Source: Irineochytrium annulatum (lineage: Eukaryota > Chytridiomycota > Chytridiomycetes > Chytridiales > Chytridiaceae). From it: DNA of 64,000 nt. The DNA is taken from contig JADGJL010000003.1 of the NCBI GenBank assembly GCA_027600665.1, positions 186,001 to 250,000 of the forward strand, written 5' to 3'. The notes under the pieces are model-generated. The model was not told where the DNA came from, ran no database searches, and worked only from the letters and a program-made list of their open reading frames with translations. Position numbers and translations under genes: made by a program. This document shows, in pieces, positions 34,835 through 42,931 of the stretch (position 1 is its first letter; the number at the start of each line of letters is the position of its first letter).

Positions 34835-35866
34835 GTGATTGTGAACCAAATCAAGTTGGAAAGTCGCCGTGACAAGTTATCTTGTTCGGACCATTGGCAA
34901 TGGTGGGATTGGGTTGCACCCGACAACAACAGTATGAACGATGCATTGGAGGAACTGACAGAGGCATTTCCGGACATGCAGTATTGGCTTCACAAAATTC
35001 CGGAAGTGGAATCGAATTATTTGTCCGTCCGTTTTGTGAACGGTACAGAGCCAGTCATATTTGGTTCCTTGTTATATGCGATCAAGAATGAGAGAGATGA
35101 CCAACGTCAAGATAATCAGATGTTTTTCTACGTCGATCGCAATCATCTGGTTACTTTGAATATGGATGACAATACACGAGGGATTATGAAGACGGATGAA
35201 CGTGCTCATATGTTACAGCAATGTAGCGAGGCCAGGGATGGGATGTTTGTACTTTTTCGAGCTATACTGCATTACTACCATGTGGGAATGGATCATTTTG
35301 AGATGAACCTGCGTGATCTGGAACGGAAGATGGAATCCCGCAATGCTCGCACCTTGATGGACCAGATTCTCGCCGCTCGATTTGAATTATTGTATTGGAG
35401 TAATCTGTTCATCCCTTACTCGGAACTGATGGCCGCTTCACATGAGGCTTACCTTGATGAAATCAATGAAAATCGATACTTCCAACAGCTCCAACATCGC
35501 GTAGAGCGAATGGAACGATTGTTTAGACACTACGAGAAAGAGATCGATACATTAATCTCTATTGATAATGCGATCTCCGGTGTGCGTGGGAATGAGATCA
35601 TGAAAACACTGACCATTGTCACCGCTGTGTTCATACCCGCCACGGCTGCCGGCGCGATATGGGGAATGAACTTTGAGAACCTGCCCTTTATCGATAAATC
35701 ATGGGGAGTTGTTCTGGTCCTTGTTGCCATTATCCTAAGCATGATTGGCATGTACGTATGGCTGATGATGAAAGGATGGACAGGGGATCTGCTCAAAGTG
35801 AAATCCTCACAGCCTTCAGCTGAAGAGATTGAGAAAAAAGGAGAAACGGAAAAACGTAAGGGATAG
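34835..35866 (+). CDS. CorA-like magnesium transporter family protein
   Basis: 343 residues. A long cytoplasmic helical domain ends in two C-terminal membrane helices. The first is followed by the GMN signature of CorA channels (AGAIWGMNFENLPF), and the second is VVLVLVAIILSMIGMYVWLM. It probably forms a pentameric divalent-cation channel. The C-terminal tail is charged and Lys/Glu-rich. The GTG at 34835 lies eight bases after AGGAG; the GTG at 34826 overlaps that site. It follows the sigB terminator and shows no SigB-type promoter, so its link to the stress cluster is positional only. Confidence 0.85.
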   Translation: MIVNQIKLESRRDKLSCSDHWQWWDWVAPDNNSMNDALEELTEAFPDMQYWLHKIPEVESNYLSVRFVNGTEPVIFGSLLYAIKNERDDQRQDNQMFFYVDRNHLVTLNMDDNTRGIMKTDERAHMLQQCSEARDGMFVLFRAILHYYHVGMDHFEMNLRDLERKMESRNARTLMDQILAARFELLYWSNLFIPYSELMAASHEAYLDEINENRYFQQLQHRVERMERLFRHYEKEIDTLISIDNAISGVRGNEIMKTLTIVTAVFIPATAAGAIWGMNFENLPFIDKSWGVVLVLVAIILSMIGMYVWLMMKGWTGDLLKVKSSQPSAEEIEKKGETEKRKG

Positions 35867-35886
35867 CTTGCGGTCGGTTAGTCTCC

Positions 35887-36252
35887 TTATTTCTTGTAAT
35901 CTTCAATATAGCCAAGCAAGTCAGCAATATATTGACCGACAATCGGCATATTGACGAATTGGCTGAGAATGAATGCGAGCAGACCCAGAACAACAAAGGT
36001 ACCTACGGTCAGACCGAGCCCTCGTGCCATACCTGCTGTGAAGTTGGTAATAATCCGCTTTTTGGGACTACTGTAATTCTCAATAATATCTTTGATCTGT
36101 GCTCTCTCCAGACTGTCCGCAATCTGGTCCAGACGTGTGTTCAATCGCTTTACCTCGTGTCGCAATTCAAAAGGATGATCGCTTGTATCGTACTGCTGTG
36201 CCGGTGTTCCCCCCGTAATTGGAGTATTACCGTTAATTGTAACTTTACTCAT
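35887..36252 (-). CDS. DUF5665-like membrane protein
   Basis: 121 residues. A helical N-terminal half (FELRHEVKRLNTRLDQIADSL) is followed by a basic hinge (SSPKKRIITNF), a Gly-rich segment (GMARGLGLTVG) and a membrane helix (about 82-105). This resembles the DUF5665 family of small Firmicute membrane proteins; no function is known. GAGGGGG lies before the ATG. It is the last of three minus-strand genes with a hairpin between it and the YtxH-like gene, so its expression may depend on read-through. Confidence 0.7.
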   Translation of the reverse strand: MSKVTINGNTPITGGTPAQQYDTSDHPFELRHEVKRLNTRLDQIADSLERAQIKDIIENYSSPKKRIITNFTAGMARGLGLTVGTFVVLGLLAFILSQFVNMPIVGQYIADLLGYIEDYKK

Positions 36253-36283
36253 AATTATTCCCCCTCAACTCGCATTGGATAAA

Positions 36284-36316
36284 AAATAGCCAGCTGGAGT
36301 GCAGCTGGCTATTGGT
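36284..36316 (-). terminator. Terminator after the YtxH-like gene
   Basis: On the minus strand AATAGCCAGCTG pairs with CAGCTGGCTATT around CACTC-type loop bases and is followed by TTTT. It lies only 31 bases before the next start codon, so it may act as an attenuating terminator. Confidence 0.85.
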
Positions 36317-36334
36317 CACTCGATCTATATCGCC

Positions 36335-36742
36335 TTACAGGCTAGTCGAGTTAAGTTCTTTACGTGCATCTTCCTTCGCTTCTACGGAAGCGGCAGCCAC
36401 TTCTTCAGATGCACGGGATGCTTCGTTAGCCACATCCGCGGATGCTTTTCTCACAGATTCCATGACATCATTGCGTCCTTGGTTTACTGTTTTTGCAATG
36501 TCGGAAGTTTTGGATGAGACCGTTTTAGCCAGTTCGGATGCTCTATCACCTACAACCGTTGCAACTTCTTTCGTGCGGTCAGTAACCATGCCTACTTTCT
36601 CGGAAAGGTCACCACGCAATTCTCGTCCTGGTTTAGGCGCAAAGAGTAGGGCCGCAGCCGCTCCCAGCAAACCTCCGATGAAAATCCCTTTGGCGAAAGT
36701 CGAACCCGTCTGTACAGGATATTGCTCTTCTGCTTTATTCAT
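36335..36742 (-). CDS. YtxH-domain general stress protein
   Basis: 135 residues. The Gly-rich membrane helix GIFIGGLLGAAAALLFAPKPG is the hallmark of the YtxH/GvpQ-like domain. A long amphipathic helical tail rich in Ala, Val, Ser and Glu follows (TKEVATVVGDRASELAK and similar 11-residue-like patterns, as in LEA proteins). B. subtilis YtxH is a SigB-dependent stress protein. AAGGAG lies ten bases before the ATG. It is 65 bases downstream of the GlsB-like gene, whose promoter is SigB-type, so co-transcription is likely. Confidence 0.85.
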   Translation of the reverse strand: MNKAEEQYPVQTGSTFAKGIFIGGLLGAAAALLFAPKPGRELRGDLSEKVGMVTDRTKEVATVVGDRASELAKTVSSKTSDIAKTVNQGRNDVMESVRKASADVANEASRASEEVAAASVEAKEDARKELNSTSL

Positions 36743-36807
36743 GTCTAATCACTCCTTCTTCAAATGTAAGAAACAAATACGAAACAACGAACACCTTGTT
36801 GCCCGAA

Positions 36808-37065
36808 TCAGGCAGCCTGTCTTAGCAGTCTGGACACAAGCCCCAGCAAGAAAACAAAGAGCGCTGTACCAATGATGGCAGGGATGATGGCAAAGTTACC
36901 GATAACGGGTCCCCAGTTACCAAGCAAAAGTGCTCCCAGCCAGGCTCCGGCAAATCCGGCAATCATTGCACCGATTATGCCTCCAGGCATGTTGTGACCG
37001 GCAAGTGCATCTCCGATCAAACCGATGATGACAGCCATCACAATGCTGATAATGATGCCCCACAT
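36808..37065 (-). CDS. GlsB/YeaQ/YmgE-family stress membrane protein
   Basis: 85 residues with three hydrophobic Gly-rich helices: IISIVMAVIIGLIGDALAG, GIIGAMIAGFAGAWLGALLLG, and NFAIIPAIIGTALFVFLLGL. This is the transglycosylase-associated (GlsB) family, widely stress-induced and without a proven activity. AAAGGAGG lies before the ATG. A SigB-type promoter with a 14-base spacer stands 63 bases upstream. It opens a run of three minus-strand genes (GlsB, YtxH, DUF5665) placed against the sigB operon. Confidence 0.87.
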   Translation of the reverse strand: MWGIIISIVMAVIIGLIGDALAGHNMPGGIIGAMIAGFAGAWLGALLLGNWGPVIGNFAIIPAIIGTALFVFLLGLVSRLLRQAA

Positions 37066-37127
37066 AACAACCGCCTCCTTTAAACTTGATGTAGGATGTT
37101 GTCTGTTCGCGTTTGCTTACTTCGTAT

Positions 37128-37153
37128 ATAAACGCCGTGCAACCCTGTGAAAC
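37128..37153 (-). promoter_or_regulatory. SigB-type promoter for the GlsB-YtxH unit
   Basis: On the minus strand GTTTCA (37148-37153), a 14-base spacer and GTTTAT (37128-37133). The -10 box differs by one base from GGTTAT. Confidence 0.62.
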
Positions 37154-37199
37154 AATAAAGGTGAGGATGAATGAACTGGAAATCAGAGGAATTCATTCT

Positions 37200-37901
37200 T
37201 TAGAGGCTCTGTTTAATACCTTTAATCATGCAGAAGATCCATGCCAATCCAGCGGCAAATCCCGTAAATACATCCGTAGGATAATGTACGCCGAGCATGA
37301 TGCGGCTCAGGCCAATCAAGAAAATAAAAATGATGCCGCATAGAACAGGAAGCCACACACTAGAAGAGTTGTGTCGCTGTTGCTCAATGGCCCAGATTAC
37401 AAAGAGCATGCCGTAGAAGCCCATGGAGATCATGGCATGTCCGCTGGGAAAGCTGTACCCGTGAACGACCAGCAGATGATCCAGTTCAGGTCTGCTTCGT
37501 CTGAAAAATTCTTTCAATAACGTGTTCAGGATCCACATCATGGCAAAACTTCCCGTGATCGCATATCCATATATAACAAACCTTGGGCTGCGTTGTATGA
37601 AGAAAAGAAGGGCGAAACCTCCTGCGGCTACAGCAGAGATTTTGAATGAGCCCAGCGCGGTTATAAATGCAGTGTAAGGAAATAGATACAGACGTGAATC
37701 CGAATTCAGATAAAATAATTGCTGAATTTCAGCATCCAGACGAATAATAGAATCATCGCCCAACCAGGCACCCAGACCTGCCATGATGAATACGACCGAA
37801 GCACTGATAGCCATACCAGCCAAACTCCAGTTGAAGAGGGGGCGTAACGACATGCCAGAGGTCGAACCTGATGAGAATGGTGTAGACATTTTGCGTGGCA
37901 T
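37200..37901 (-). CDS. PAP2-family membrane phosphatase
   Basis: 233 residues, about six membrane helices. All three PAP2 motifs are present: KEFFRRSRP, PSGHAM and SRIMLGVHYPTD. Enzymes of this type dephosphorylate undecaprenyl pyrophosphate or phosphatidic/phosphatidylglycerol phosphates at the outer membrane face. The ATG at 37901 is chosen because GGAG is nine bases upstream. A SigB-type promoter precedes it, so lipid-carrier recycling or lipid turnover may be raised under stress. Terminal helix sequences do not allow a choice between BcrC-like and PgpB-like activity. Confidence 0.87.
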   Translation of the reverse strand: MPRKMSTPFSSGSTSGMSLRPLFNWSLAGMAISASVVFIMAGLGAWLGDDSIIRLDAEIQQLFYLNSDSRLYLFPYTAFITALGSFKISAVAAGGFALLFFIQRSPRFVIYGYAITGSFAMMWILNTLLKEFFRRSRPELDHLLVVHGYSFPSGHAMISMGFYGMLFVIWAIEQQRHNSSSVWLPVLCGIIFIFLIGLSRIMLGVHYPTDVFTGFAAGLAWIFCMIKGIKQSL

Positions 37902-37950
37902 AGTGAGTTTCTCCTTCATTATGGTAGTCATGAACATAGATGATAAAGCT

Positions 37951-37976
37951 ATACCCGAAATGCATGTCGAAAAAAC
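37951..37976 (-). promoter_or_regulatory. SigB-type promoter for the PAP2 phosphatase
   Basis: On the minus strand GTTTTT (37971-37976), a 14-base spacer and a perfect GGGTAT (37951-37956), 50 bases before the start. Confidence 0.7.
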
Positions 37977-38076
37977 TGTAAAAACGTCGCTTTTGTACTA
38001 TACTATTTAAGATATCCCATGCGGCGTCGTGACGCAAAGCAGAGATGAAATTGGGAGCACAAAGGAGAGAACTCGC

Positions 38077-39096
38077 ATGGAGAGTGCCTTGTTAATTAAA
38101 GAATACCGTGCAGGCGTCATGGAATGCGCCCATTACGGACACATAAGTATTACGGATGAGAATGGCCGAATCGTATACTCGGCTGGCGACCCTCATTTTA
38201 GAGCGTTCACTCGCTCATCTGCCAAACCTTTTCAAGCTATTCCAGGAATCCGGGCAGGGATCGCCAGTCACTATGGCCTATCTGCACAGGAGATTGCCAT
38301 TATGTCCTCTTCGCATCGTTCGGAGCCGGAACACATTCGGGTGCTGGAGCAGTTATCCGGTAAAATCGGACTGGGTGAAGAGTGCCTGATCTGTGCACCA
38401 AGCTACCCGCTTAATGAAGAAAGCCGTAATCAATGGATACGTGGACAAGGAGAGAAACGCCGCATCTTGCATAACTGCTCCGGAAAACATCTGGGAATTC
38501 TGGGGTACAGTCAGATGAAGCAGGTTGATTTGGGCAGTTACGCTGAACCGGATCACCCCGTACAACGTGAAATTCTCGAAACGTTTGCCGACCTGGCAGG
38601 TATTGAGGAAAAAGAGATTAAGCTTGGGACGGATGGCTGCGGCTTTCCGGTATTTTCTTTGCCGTTATCAGCATTGTCGAACGCCTATCTGAAGCTCGCT
38701 TGTCCGGATCTTATCGCCGATCCTTCTACAAGAACAGCTGTAGAGACGATTACATCAGCCATGAATGAACATCCGTTAATGGTAGGGGGCACAGAGCGTG
38801 TAGATTCAGTACTGCTGGAAGACGATAACATTGTCGCAAAAGGTGGATTCAAAGGGGTATTCGGTTTTGGTCTGAAAAAAGAACGACTGGGAATCACCTT
38901 CAAGGTACTTGATGGTTCCGAGGAAGAGTGGGCCTTCATTACCCAATCCATCTTGAAACAGATCGGTTATTCCAATGAGAGAACCATTGCACGATTGGCT
39001 GAAGTGTTCCCTTCCGACATCCGTAATGATGAGGGTACCCTTGTAGGTCATGCAGATAGCGAGTTCATTCTCCACTCACTTGAAGATAGCGTATAA
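38077..39096 (+). CDS. Asparaginase (AnsA / asparaginase II family)
   Basis: 339 residues of the Rhizobium-type L-asparaginase family (class 3), unrelated to E. coli AnsA/AnsB. Recognisable segments are FTRSSAKPFQAIP, IMSSSHRSEPEHI, LHNCSGKHLGIL and LGTDGCGFPVFSLPL. It would hydrolyse asparagine to aspartate and ammonia in the cytosol. The ATG at 38077 is preferred over 38029 because AAAGGAG lies just upstream. TATACT at 37999-38004 may be its -10 box; the -35 is weak. It is divergent from the PAP2 gene. Confidence 0.85.
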   Translation: MESALLIKEYRAGVMECAHYGHISITDENGRIVYSAGDPHFRAFTRSSAKPFQAIPGIRAGIASHYGLSAQEIAIMSSSHRSEPEHIRVLEQLSGKIGLGEECLICAPSYPLNEESRNQWIRGQGEKRRILHNCSGKHLGILGYSQMKQVDLGSYAEPDHPVQREILETFADLAGIEEKEIKLGTDGCGFPVFSLPLSALSNAYLKLACPDLIADPSTRTAVETITSAMNEHPLMVGGTERVDSVLLEDDNIVAKGGFKGVFGFGLKKERLGITFKVLDGSEEEWAFITQSILKQIGYSNERTIARLAEVFPSDIRNDEGTLVGHADSEFILHSLEDSV

Positions 39097-39145
39097 CCTT
39101 AAGAAGGGGCGTGATTAGAGTTGCCGGACCCCGGGTAAAGATGAC

Positions 39146-39159
39146 ATACCAACTGGTAT
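39146..39159. promoter_or_regulatory. Palindromic operator candidate before the pirin gene
   Basis: ATACCA-AC-TGGTAT has two perfect 6-base arms, 77 bases before the pirin start. Such sites are typical of TetR- or MarR-type repressors. No regulator gene is next to it. Confidence 0.4.
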
Positions 39160-39235
39160 TTATCTAAACAATTCATATACACGCATGGACTGCCGCAGTA
39201 ATGTGGCAGCTCTAAACCCTTGGAGGTGGATGAAC

Positions 39236-39961
39236 ATGATTAAAGTGGTGACATCGGAAGAAAGGCACACGTCGGATCGAGGTTGGATACACAGTGAATT
39301 CAGCTTTTCCTTTGCGGATTATGATGATCCGAGCAACGCCCATTTTGGCTGTCTGCTGGCTCATAATGAAAACACGCTGATGCCGCAAGAAGGCTTTAAG
39401 AAACATCCACATCATGATCTTGAGCTTGTCAGTTATGTCATATCAGGTACACTCAAACATACGGATAGTATGGGAACAGAACAATTGCTTGAACCGGGTA
39501 CAGTCCAGGTGATGAGTGCAGGTACGGGAGTGGAACATTCCGAGACCAATCCGTCAGCGGATGAACCGGTACGATTTCTTCAGATGTGGTTTTTGCCATC
39601 GGAGCGTATGCTGAAACCATCCTATACGAATCGGAAAATAGAGCCACAGGAGCCTTTGAATCGTTTATGTCCGATTGTATCCGGGCAAGGGGGCGAGGGA
39701 ACCGAAGGCGCATTGCCTATTTCCCAGGATGTAACCTGTTACCTGTCCCATTTGGAGTCTGGGAAGAAGTTGATGTACCCGCAACATGAAGAGCGACGGA
39801 CACATCTTTTCCTGATCAGTGGACATGTGGAGATTCTTTGCTCGGATGGTAACTTCAGCCTGAAGCCGGGGGATGCTGCACGAATTCGTAAAAGCTGCGA
39901 TCTGCAAATTACGAGTACAGACAGTGAACCTGCCGAATTTGTTCTGGTTGATCTGCCTTAA
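39236..39961 (+). CDS. Pirin-family protein (quercetinase-like cupin)
   Basis: 241 residues with two cupin domains. The N-terminal one has the metal-binding residues expected of pirins: two His in GFKKHPHHDLELVSYVI and His/Glu in GTGVEHSETNPS. The length and the LQMWFLPSE segment match E. coli YhhW, which has quercetin 2,3-dioxygenase activity. Activity on flavonols or a redox-sensing role are both possible. The ATG at 39236 is nine bases from GGAGG; the ATG at 39230 is only three. A palindrome upstream may be its operator. Confidence 0.87.
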   Translation: MIKVVTSEERHTSDRGWIHSEFSFSFADYDDPSNAHFGCLLAHNENTLMPQEGFKKHPHHDLELVSYVISGTLKHTDSMGTEQLLEPGTVQVMSAGTGVEHSETNPSADEPVRFLQMWFLPSERMLKPSYTNRKIEPQEPLNRLCPIVSGQGGEGTEGALPISQDVTCYLSHLESGKKLMYPQHEERRTHLFLISGHVEILCSDGNFSLKPGDAARIRKSCDLQITSTDSEPAEFVLVDLP

Positions 39962-40009
39962 GGATCAGATGTACTTCCTATAACGATAGTCTTGAAACAA
40001 AAATAGGCG

Positions 40010-40057
40010 AAAAGGACCTGTTGCCACGTTGATGTGGAAGACAGGTCCTTTTTTTGC
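40010..40057. terminator. Bidirectional terminator between pirin and DUF1128 genes
   Basis: AAAAGGACCTGT pairs with ACAGGTCCTTTT across a 19-base loop, with A- and T-runs on both sides. Confidence 0.9.
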
Positions 40058-40066
40058 TTGCTTGGA

Positions 40067-40291
40067 CTAGGATTTACGAAGCTTACCCAGTTCAGAAGCG
40101 ACAGCTTCCACTTCGGAGATACTGAGATGTTCCTTGCCCAAAATCATTTCATACAGGTCAAACAGATCTTCATATTTCTCAAGTGGGAATGACGAAGCTT
40201 GCATGGCAGCACCGCTTGCCATACGCAGTTTGGTTTTGATCGCTTCAATCATATATTCCATATTGGCTGCTGTTGCTTGTGTTAAATCCAT
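40067..40291 (-). CDS. DUF1128 family protein (YfkK-like)
   Basis: 74 residues, all-helical, opening MDLTQATAANMEYMIEAIKT and continuing through KYEDLFDLYEMILGKEHLSISEVEAVASELG. This pattern is that of the DUF1128 family (B. subtilis YfkK), conserved in Bacillales and of unknown function. The ATG at 40291 fits better than 40303, because GGAAGGG abuts the latter directly. It is a single gene ending at a shared terminator. Confidence 0.8.
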   Translation of the reverse strand: MDLTQATAANMEYMIEAIKTKLRMASGAAMQASSFPLEKYEDLFDLYEMILGKEHLSISEVEAVASELGKLRKS

Positions 40292-40364
40292 CGTTAAATT
40301 CATCCCTTCCGTATCGGAAACTCTTGTTATTGTATCATGATTGGAAGTGCTCAGGCCAATGCTT

Positions 40365-40393
40365 TTGCGGGGAAACCAAGCATCGGTTACAAT
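40365..40393 (+). promoter_or_regulatory. Probable promoter of yyaC
   Basis: TTGCGG (40365-40370) and TACAAT (40388-40393) with a 17-base spacer fit a SigA-type promoter 57 bases before the start. Confidence 0.5.
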
Positions 40394-40449
40394 GATTGAT
40401 ACAACAACCGGTTTTCATGGAAAACAGAGTGTACTGGAGGGAATACAGC

Positions 40450-41007
40450 TTGGCAGCGTATAAGCGAGAAATGGTTCGCCATCAAGGAAGGGAAGTCCGC
40501 AAAGGCGTGCCTGCAGAGAATCTGATTTTATTTTTCGAAAATATCCTCAAACTTCACGCTCTAGATGAAATCACGTTTGTCTGCATCGGAACCGATCGTT
40601 CCACCGGGGATGCCCTGGGCCCGCTGACAGGGAGTATCCTGCAAGAGAATGGAATAGGTAACGTGATAGGCACGCTGTCTTCCCCTTGTGATGCAGACAC
40701 GCTGGAGAGGAAATTAGCACTCATTCCTGCACACCATGCCATCATAGCGATCGATGCGTGTCTGGGTCCCAAGCATGCCGTAGGTACATATTATCTCTCG
40801 AACAACCCACTCATTCCAGCTCAATCGGTTGGAGGGAAGCTCCCTCCTGTCGGACAATACAGTCTGGCAGCTGTGGTTAATGCCAATGGACCAAGGCCTT
40901 ATTCCATATTGCAGATGACCTCGCTTCACTCGGTCATGGAGATGTCCCGAACGATTGCAGACGCCGCAATTGAAGCATGGAAATGGAGACAAACGTTTCA
41001 TTCATGA
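40450..41007 (+). CDS. yyaC: YyaC-like spore protein (GPR protease-like fold)
   Basis: 185 residues of the YyaC/DUF1256 family. Conserved parts are FVCIGTDRSTGDALGPLTG, IAIDACLGPKHAVGTYYL and GQYSLAAVVNANGPRPYSILQ. The fold is related to the germination protease GPR and hydrogenase maturation proteases. B. subtilis YyaC is a sporulation protein of unclear function, so this gene supports a spore former. The start is TTG at 40450, nine bases after GGAGGGA. An upstream ATG at 40396 has no ribosome site. Confidence 0.87.
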   Translation: MAAYKREMVRHQGREVRKGVPAENLILFFENILKLHALDEITFVCIGTDRSTGDALGPLTGSILQENGIGNVIGTLSSPCDADTLERKLALIPAHHAIIAIDACLGPKHAVGTYYLSNNPLIPAQSVGGKLPPVGQYSLAAVVNANGPRPYSILQMTSLHSVMEMSRTIADAAIEAWKWRQTFHS

Positions 41008-41067
41008 GATGTAGGCTTAATAATATACAACCTGAATTATTTAATTCGCGCAGAGAGAGGGATTCAT

Positions 41068-41859
41068 ATGGAAAAAGTGATGTGTGATGGAACGACGATT
41101 TGTTATGCCGAACAAGGTAAGGGAGAAGCACTCATTTTGCTCCACGGATACTGTGGCAGTTCATCGTATTGGGATGAGGTCGTACCTGAACTGGCACGCA
41201 GCTATCGCTGTATCGTACCTGATCTGCGTGGACACGGGAAAACAGATGCACCTGTAGGAAGTTATACCATCGAACAGATGGGCAACGATGTATTACAGTT
41301 GATGGACGAGTTGAACGTGGAAAAGGCTGTCCTTCTGGGACACTCGATGGGGGGATATATTGCGCTCTCGATCGCACAACGTCACCCTGAGCGTTTGAAT
41401 GCATTTGGCCTGATTCATTCCACAGCCTACCCGGACAGTGAAGAAGCCAAAGAGAAACGCCTTCGTGCCGTCTCCACCATCCAAACGGAAGGTATCGTGA
41501 ATTTTGTAGATGGACTGGTTCCTGGCTTATTTGCACCGGAACATGTTGAGTCGTTATCCACGCACGTAACACGCGTGAAGGAAATTGGTTACCAGACCGC
41601 GCCTCAAGGTGCTGTTGGTGCTGCTCTTGCTATGCGTGAACGCCCGGATCGCCGCGATGTACTATCCGCCACTCCTTTACCTGTATTGCTGGTAGCAGGA
41701 GAGAAGGATGCTGTTATTCCGCCAGAACGTACATTTACAAGTGACAAGCCGCATATCGTGCAAGCTGTTATCCCGGGTGCGGGTCATATGAGCATGTATG
41801 AAGCTCCTGAAGAATTAATTCAGGTCATTAAGCAATTTATGTCTGGATTATCGAAGTAA
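41068..41859 (+). CDS. Alpha/beta hydrolase
   Basis: 263 residues with the classical fold. The oxyanion region is LILLHGYCGSS, the nucleophile elbow LLGHSMGGYIAL (GHSMG), the acid probably the Asp in VAGEKDAVIPP, and the catalytic His in PGAGHMSMYE. The YRCIVPDLRGHGKTD strand is typical of esterase/lactonase-like members. The substrate cannot be told. AGAGAGGG lies before the ATG. It follows yyaC by 60 bases and ends at a hairpin about 100 bases on. Confidence 0.85.
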   Translation: MEKVMCDGTTICYAEQGKGEALILLHGYCGSSSYWDEVVPELARSYRCIVPDLRGHGKTDAPVGSYTIEQMGNDVLQLMDELNVEKAVLLGHSMGGYIALSIAQRHPERLNAFGLIHSTAYPDSEEAKEKRLRAVSTIQTEGIVNFVDGLVPGLFAPEHVESLSTHVTRVKEIGYQTAPQGAVGAALAMRERPDRRDVLSATPLPVLLVAGEKDAVIPPERTFTSDKPHIVQAVIPGAGHMSMYEAPEELIQVIKQFMSGLSK

Positions 41860-41955
41860 TCAATGAAGTGATTTATGTTGATTTCATTAAAATATAGTTG
41901 GGTTCCTGGATAGTGTTGATTCCTTTTGGAGAATTATCGGTTCCCACATCATTTG

Positions 41956-41996
41956 AACCCCTGCAACGTCCTTTTTGGGATAAGCAGGGGTTTTTG
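41956..41996 (+). terminator. Terminator after the alpha/beta hydrolase
   Basis: AACCCCTGC pairs with GCAGGGGTT across a 19-base loop, then TTT. Confidence 0.88.
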
Positions 41997-42129
41997 TCAC
42001 TTCCATGGCCAGAGTAAAGACATGCGTCTTGTTTTTGGCTTTTTGTCATGGCATGAATTAAAATAACTACAATAGGACGTTAGGAGAGCGATTGAATGGA
42101 TAAGGTCGAATGATGAGGGGGCATACAGC

Positions 42130-42834
42130 ATGTTCAGAAAAGATTATCTGCTCCGCATGATGGAGGAAATGACTGAAGCAATAGGTAAAGTGTTCACGCT
42201 CAAACAGCAACGTAAGCACACCGAGGCATTGTCTGAACTGGATGAGCTGATGCGCAGGCAGTTTGGGCTAAACTTGTCTCTATTGAACTCGTTACCAGCT
42301 GAGGATGTTATTGAAATGTTCCGTTTTCGTGGAGTGATTGAAGTGGACAATTTGCAGCACGCCGCCAGGCTGATTGAAGAAGAAGCCTATATATATCAAG
42401 AGAAGGCCAAAGTGGAAGGGATAGAGGATCAGGAGAGAATGGACGCAGAGGATGAGGCTGTCATCCGATTGATGAGATCACTTCATTTTTACCTGTATGC
42501 ATTGAATCATGGCGCTAATCCCCAGTTATTAGATGCACCGCAACGGGTGGAGGGTGTATTGGGACTTACCAAAGAATATGAGCTCCCTGCCCGGACCGAA
42601 AGACAGCTTGCCCTGTATCGTGAGCAACAGGGACATTACGACCAGGCAGAGAACAGTTGGTACAGGTTGCTCCAGCTTGGTCCGGAATTCCCTGTAAGCT
42701 ACCAAGATGATGCACAGTCGTTCTATCAAAGGTTGAGCCAACTCACGGATGAACAATTGGAGCAAGGCGGTTTGCCGCGCAACGAAGTTGAAGAGGGGTT
42801 AGCCGAACTAAGTCGTCAAGAGATGAACTCATAA
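42130..42834 (+). CDS. DUF6483-like helical protein
   Basis: 234 residues, almost entirely helical. The start MFRKDYLLRMMEEMTEAIGKVF and the following QQRKHTEALSELDELMRRQFGL are typical of the DUF6483 family in Paenibacillus and relatives. The C-terminal part (LALYREQQGHYDQAENSWYRLLQLG) looks like a TPR unit, suggesting protein-protein contacts. Function is unknown. A GAGGGGG site lies ten bases before the ATG. Confidence 0.7.
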   Translation: MFRKDYLLRMMEEMTEAIGKVFTLKQQRKHTEALSELDELMRRQFGLNLSLLNSLPAEDVIEMFRFRGVIEVDNLQHAARLIEEEAYIYQEKAKVEGIEDQERMDAEDEAVIRLMRSLHFYLYALNHGANPQLLDAPQRVEGVLGLTKEYELPARTERQLALYREQQGHYDQAENSWYRLLQLGPEFPVSYQDDAQSFYQRLSQLTDEQLEQGGLPRNEVEEGLAELSRQEMNS

Positions 42835-42931
42835 ATATGAATTGTGCATCAAGGCTTGTTACCTGCCTTCACTTGGAGAGGGAACGGAAGTGTGGTATGG
42901 TAACGGTTGACCAAACCAAACCGAAAGTGAG

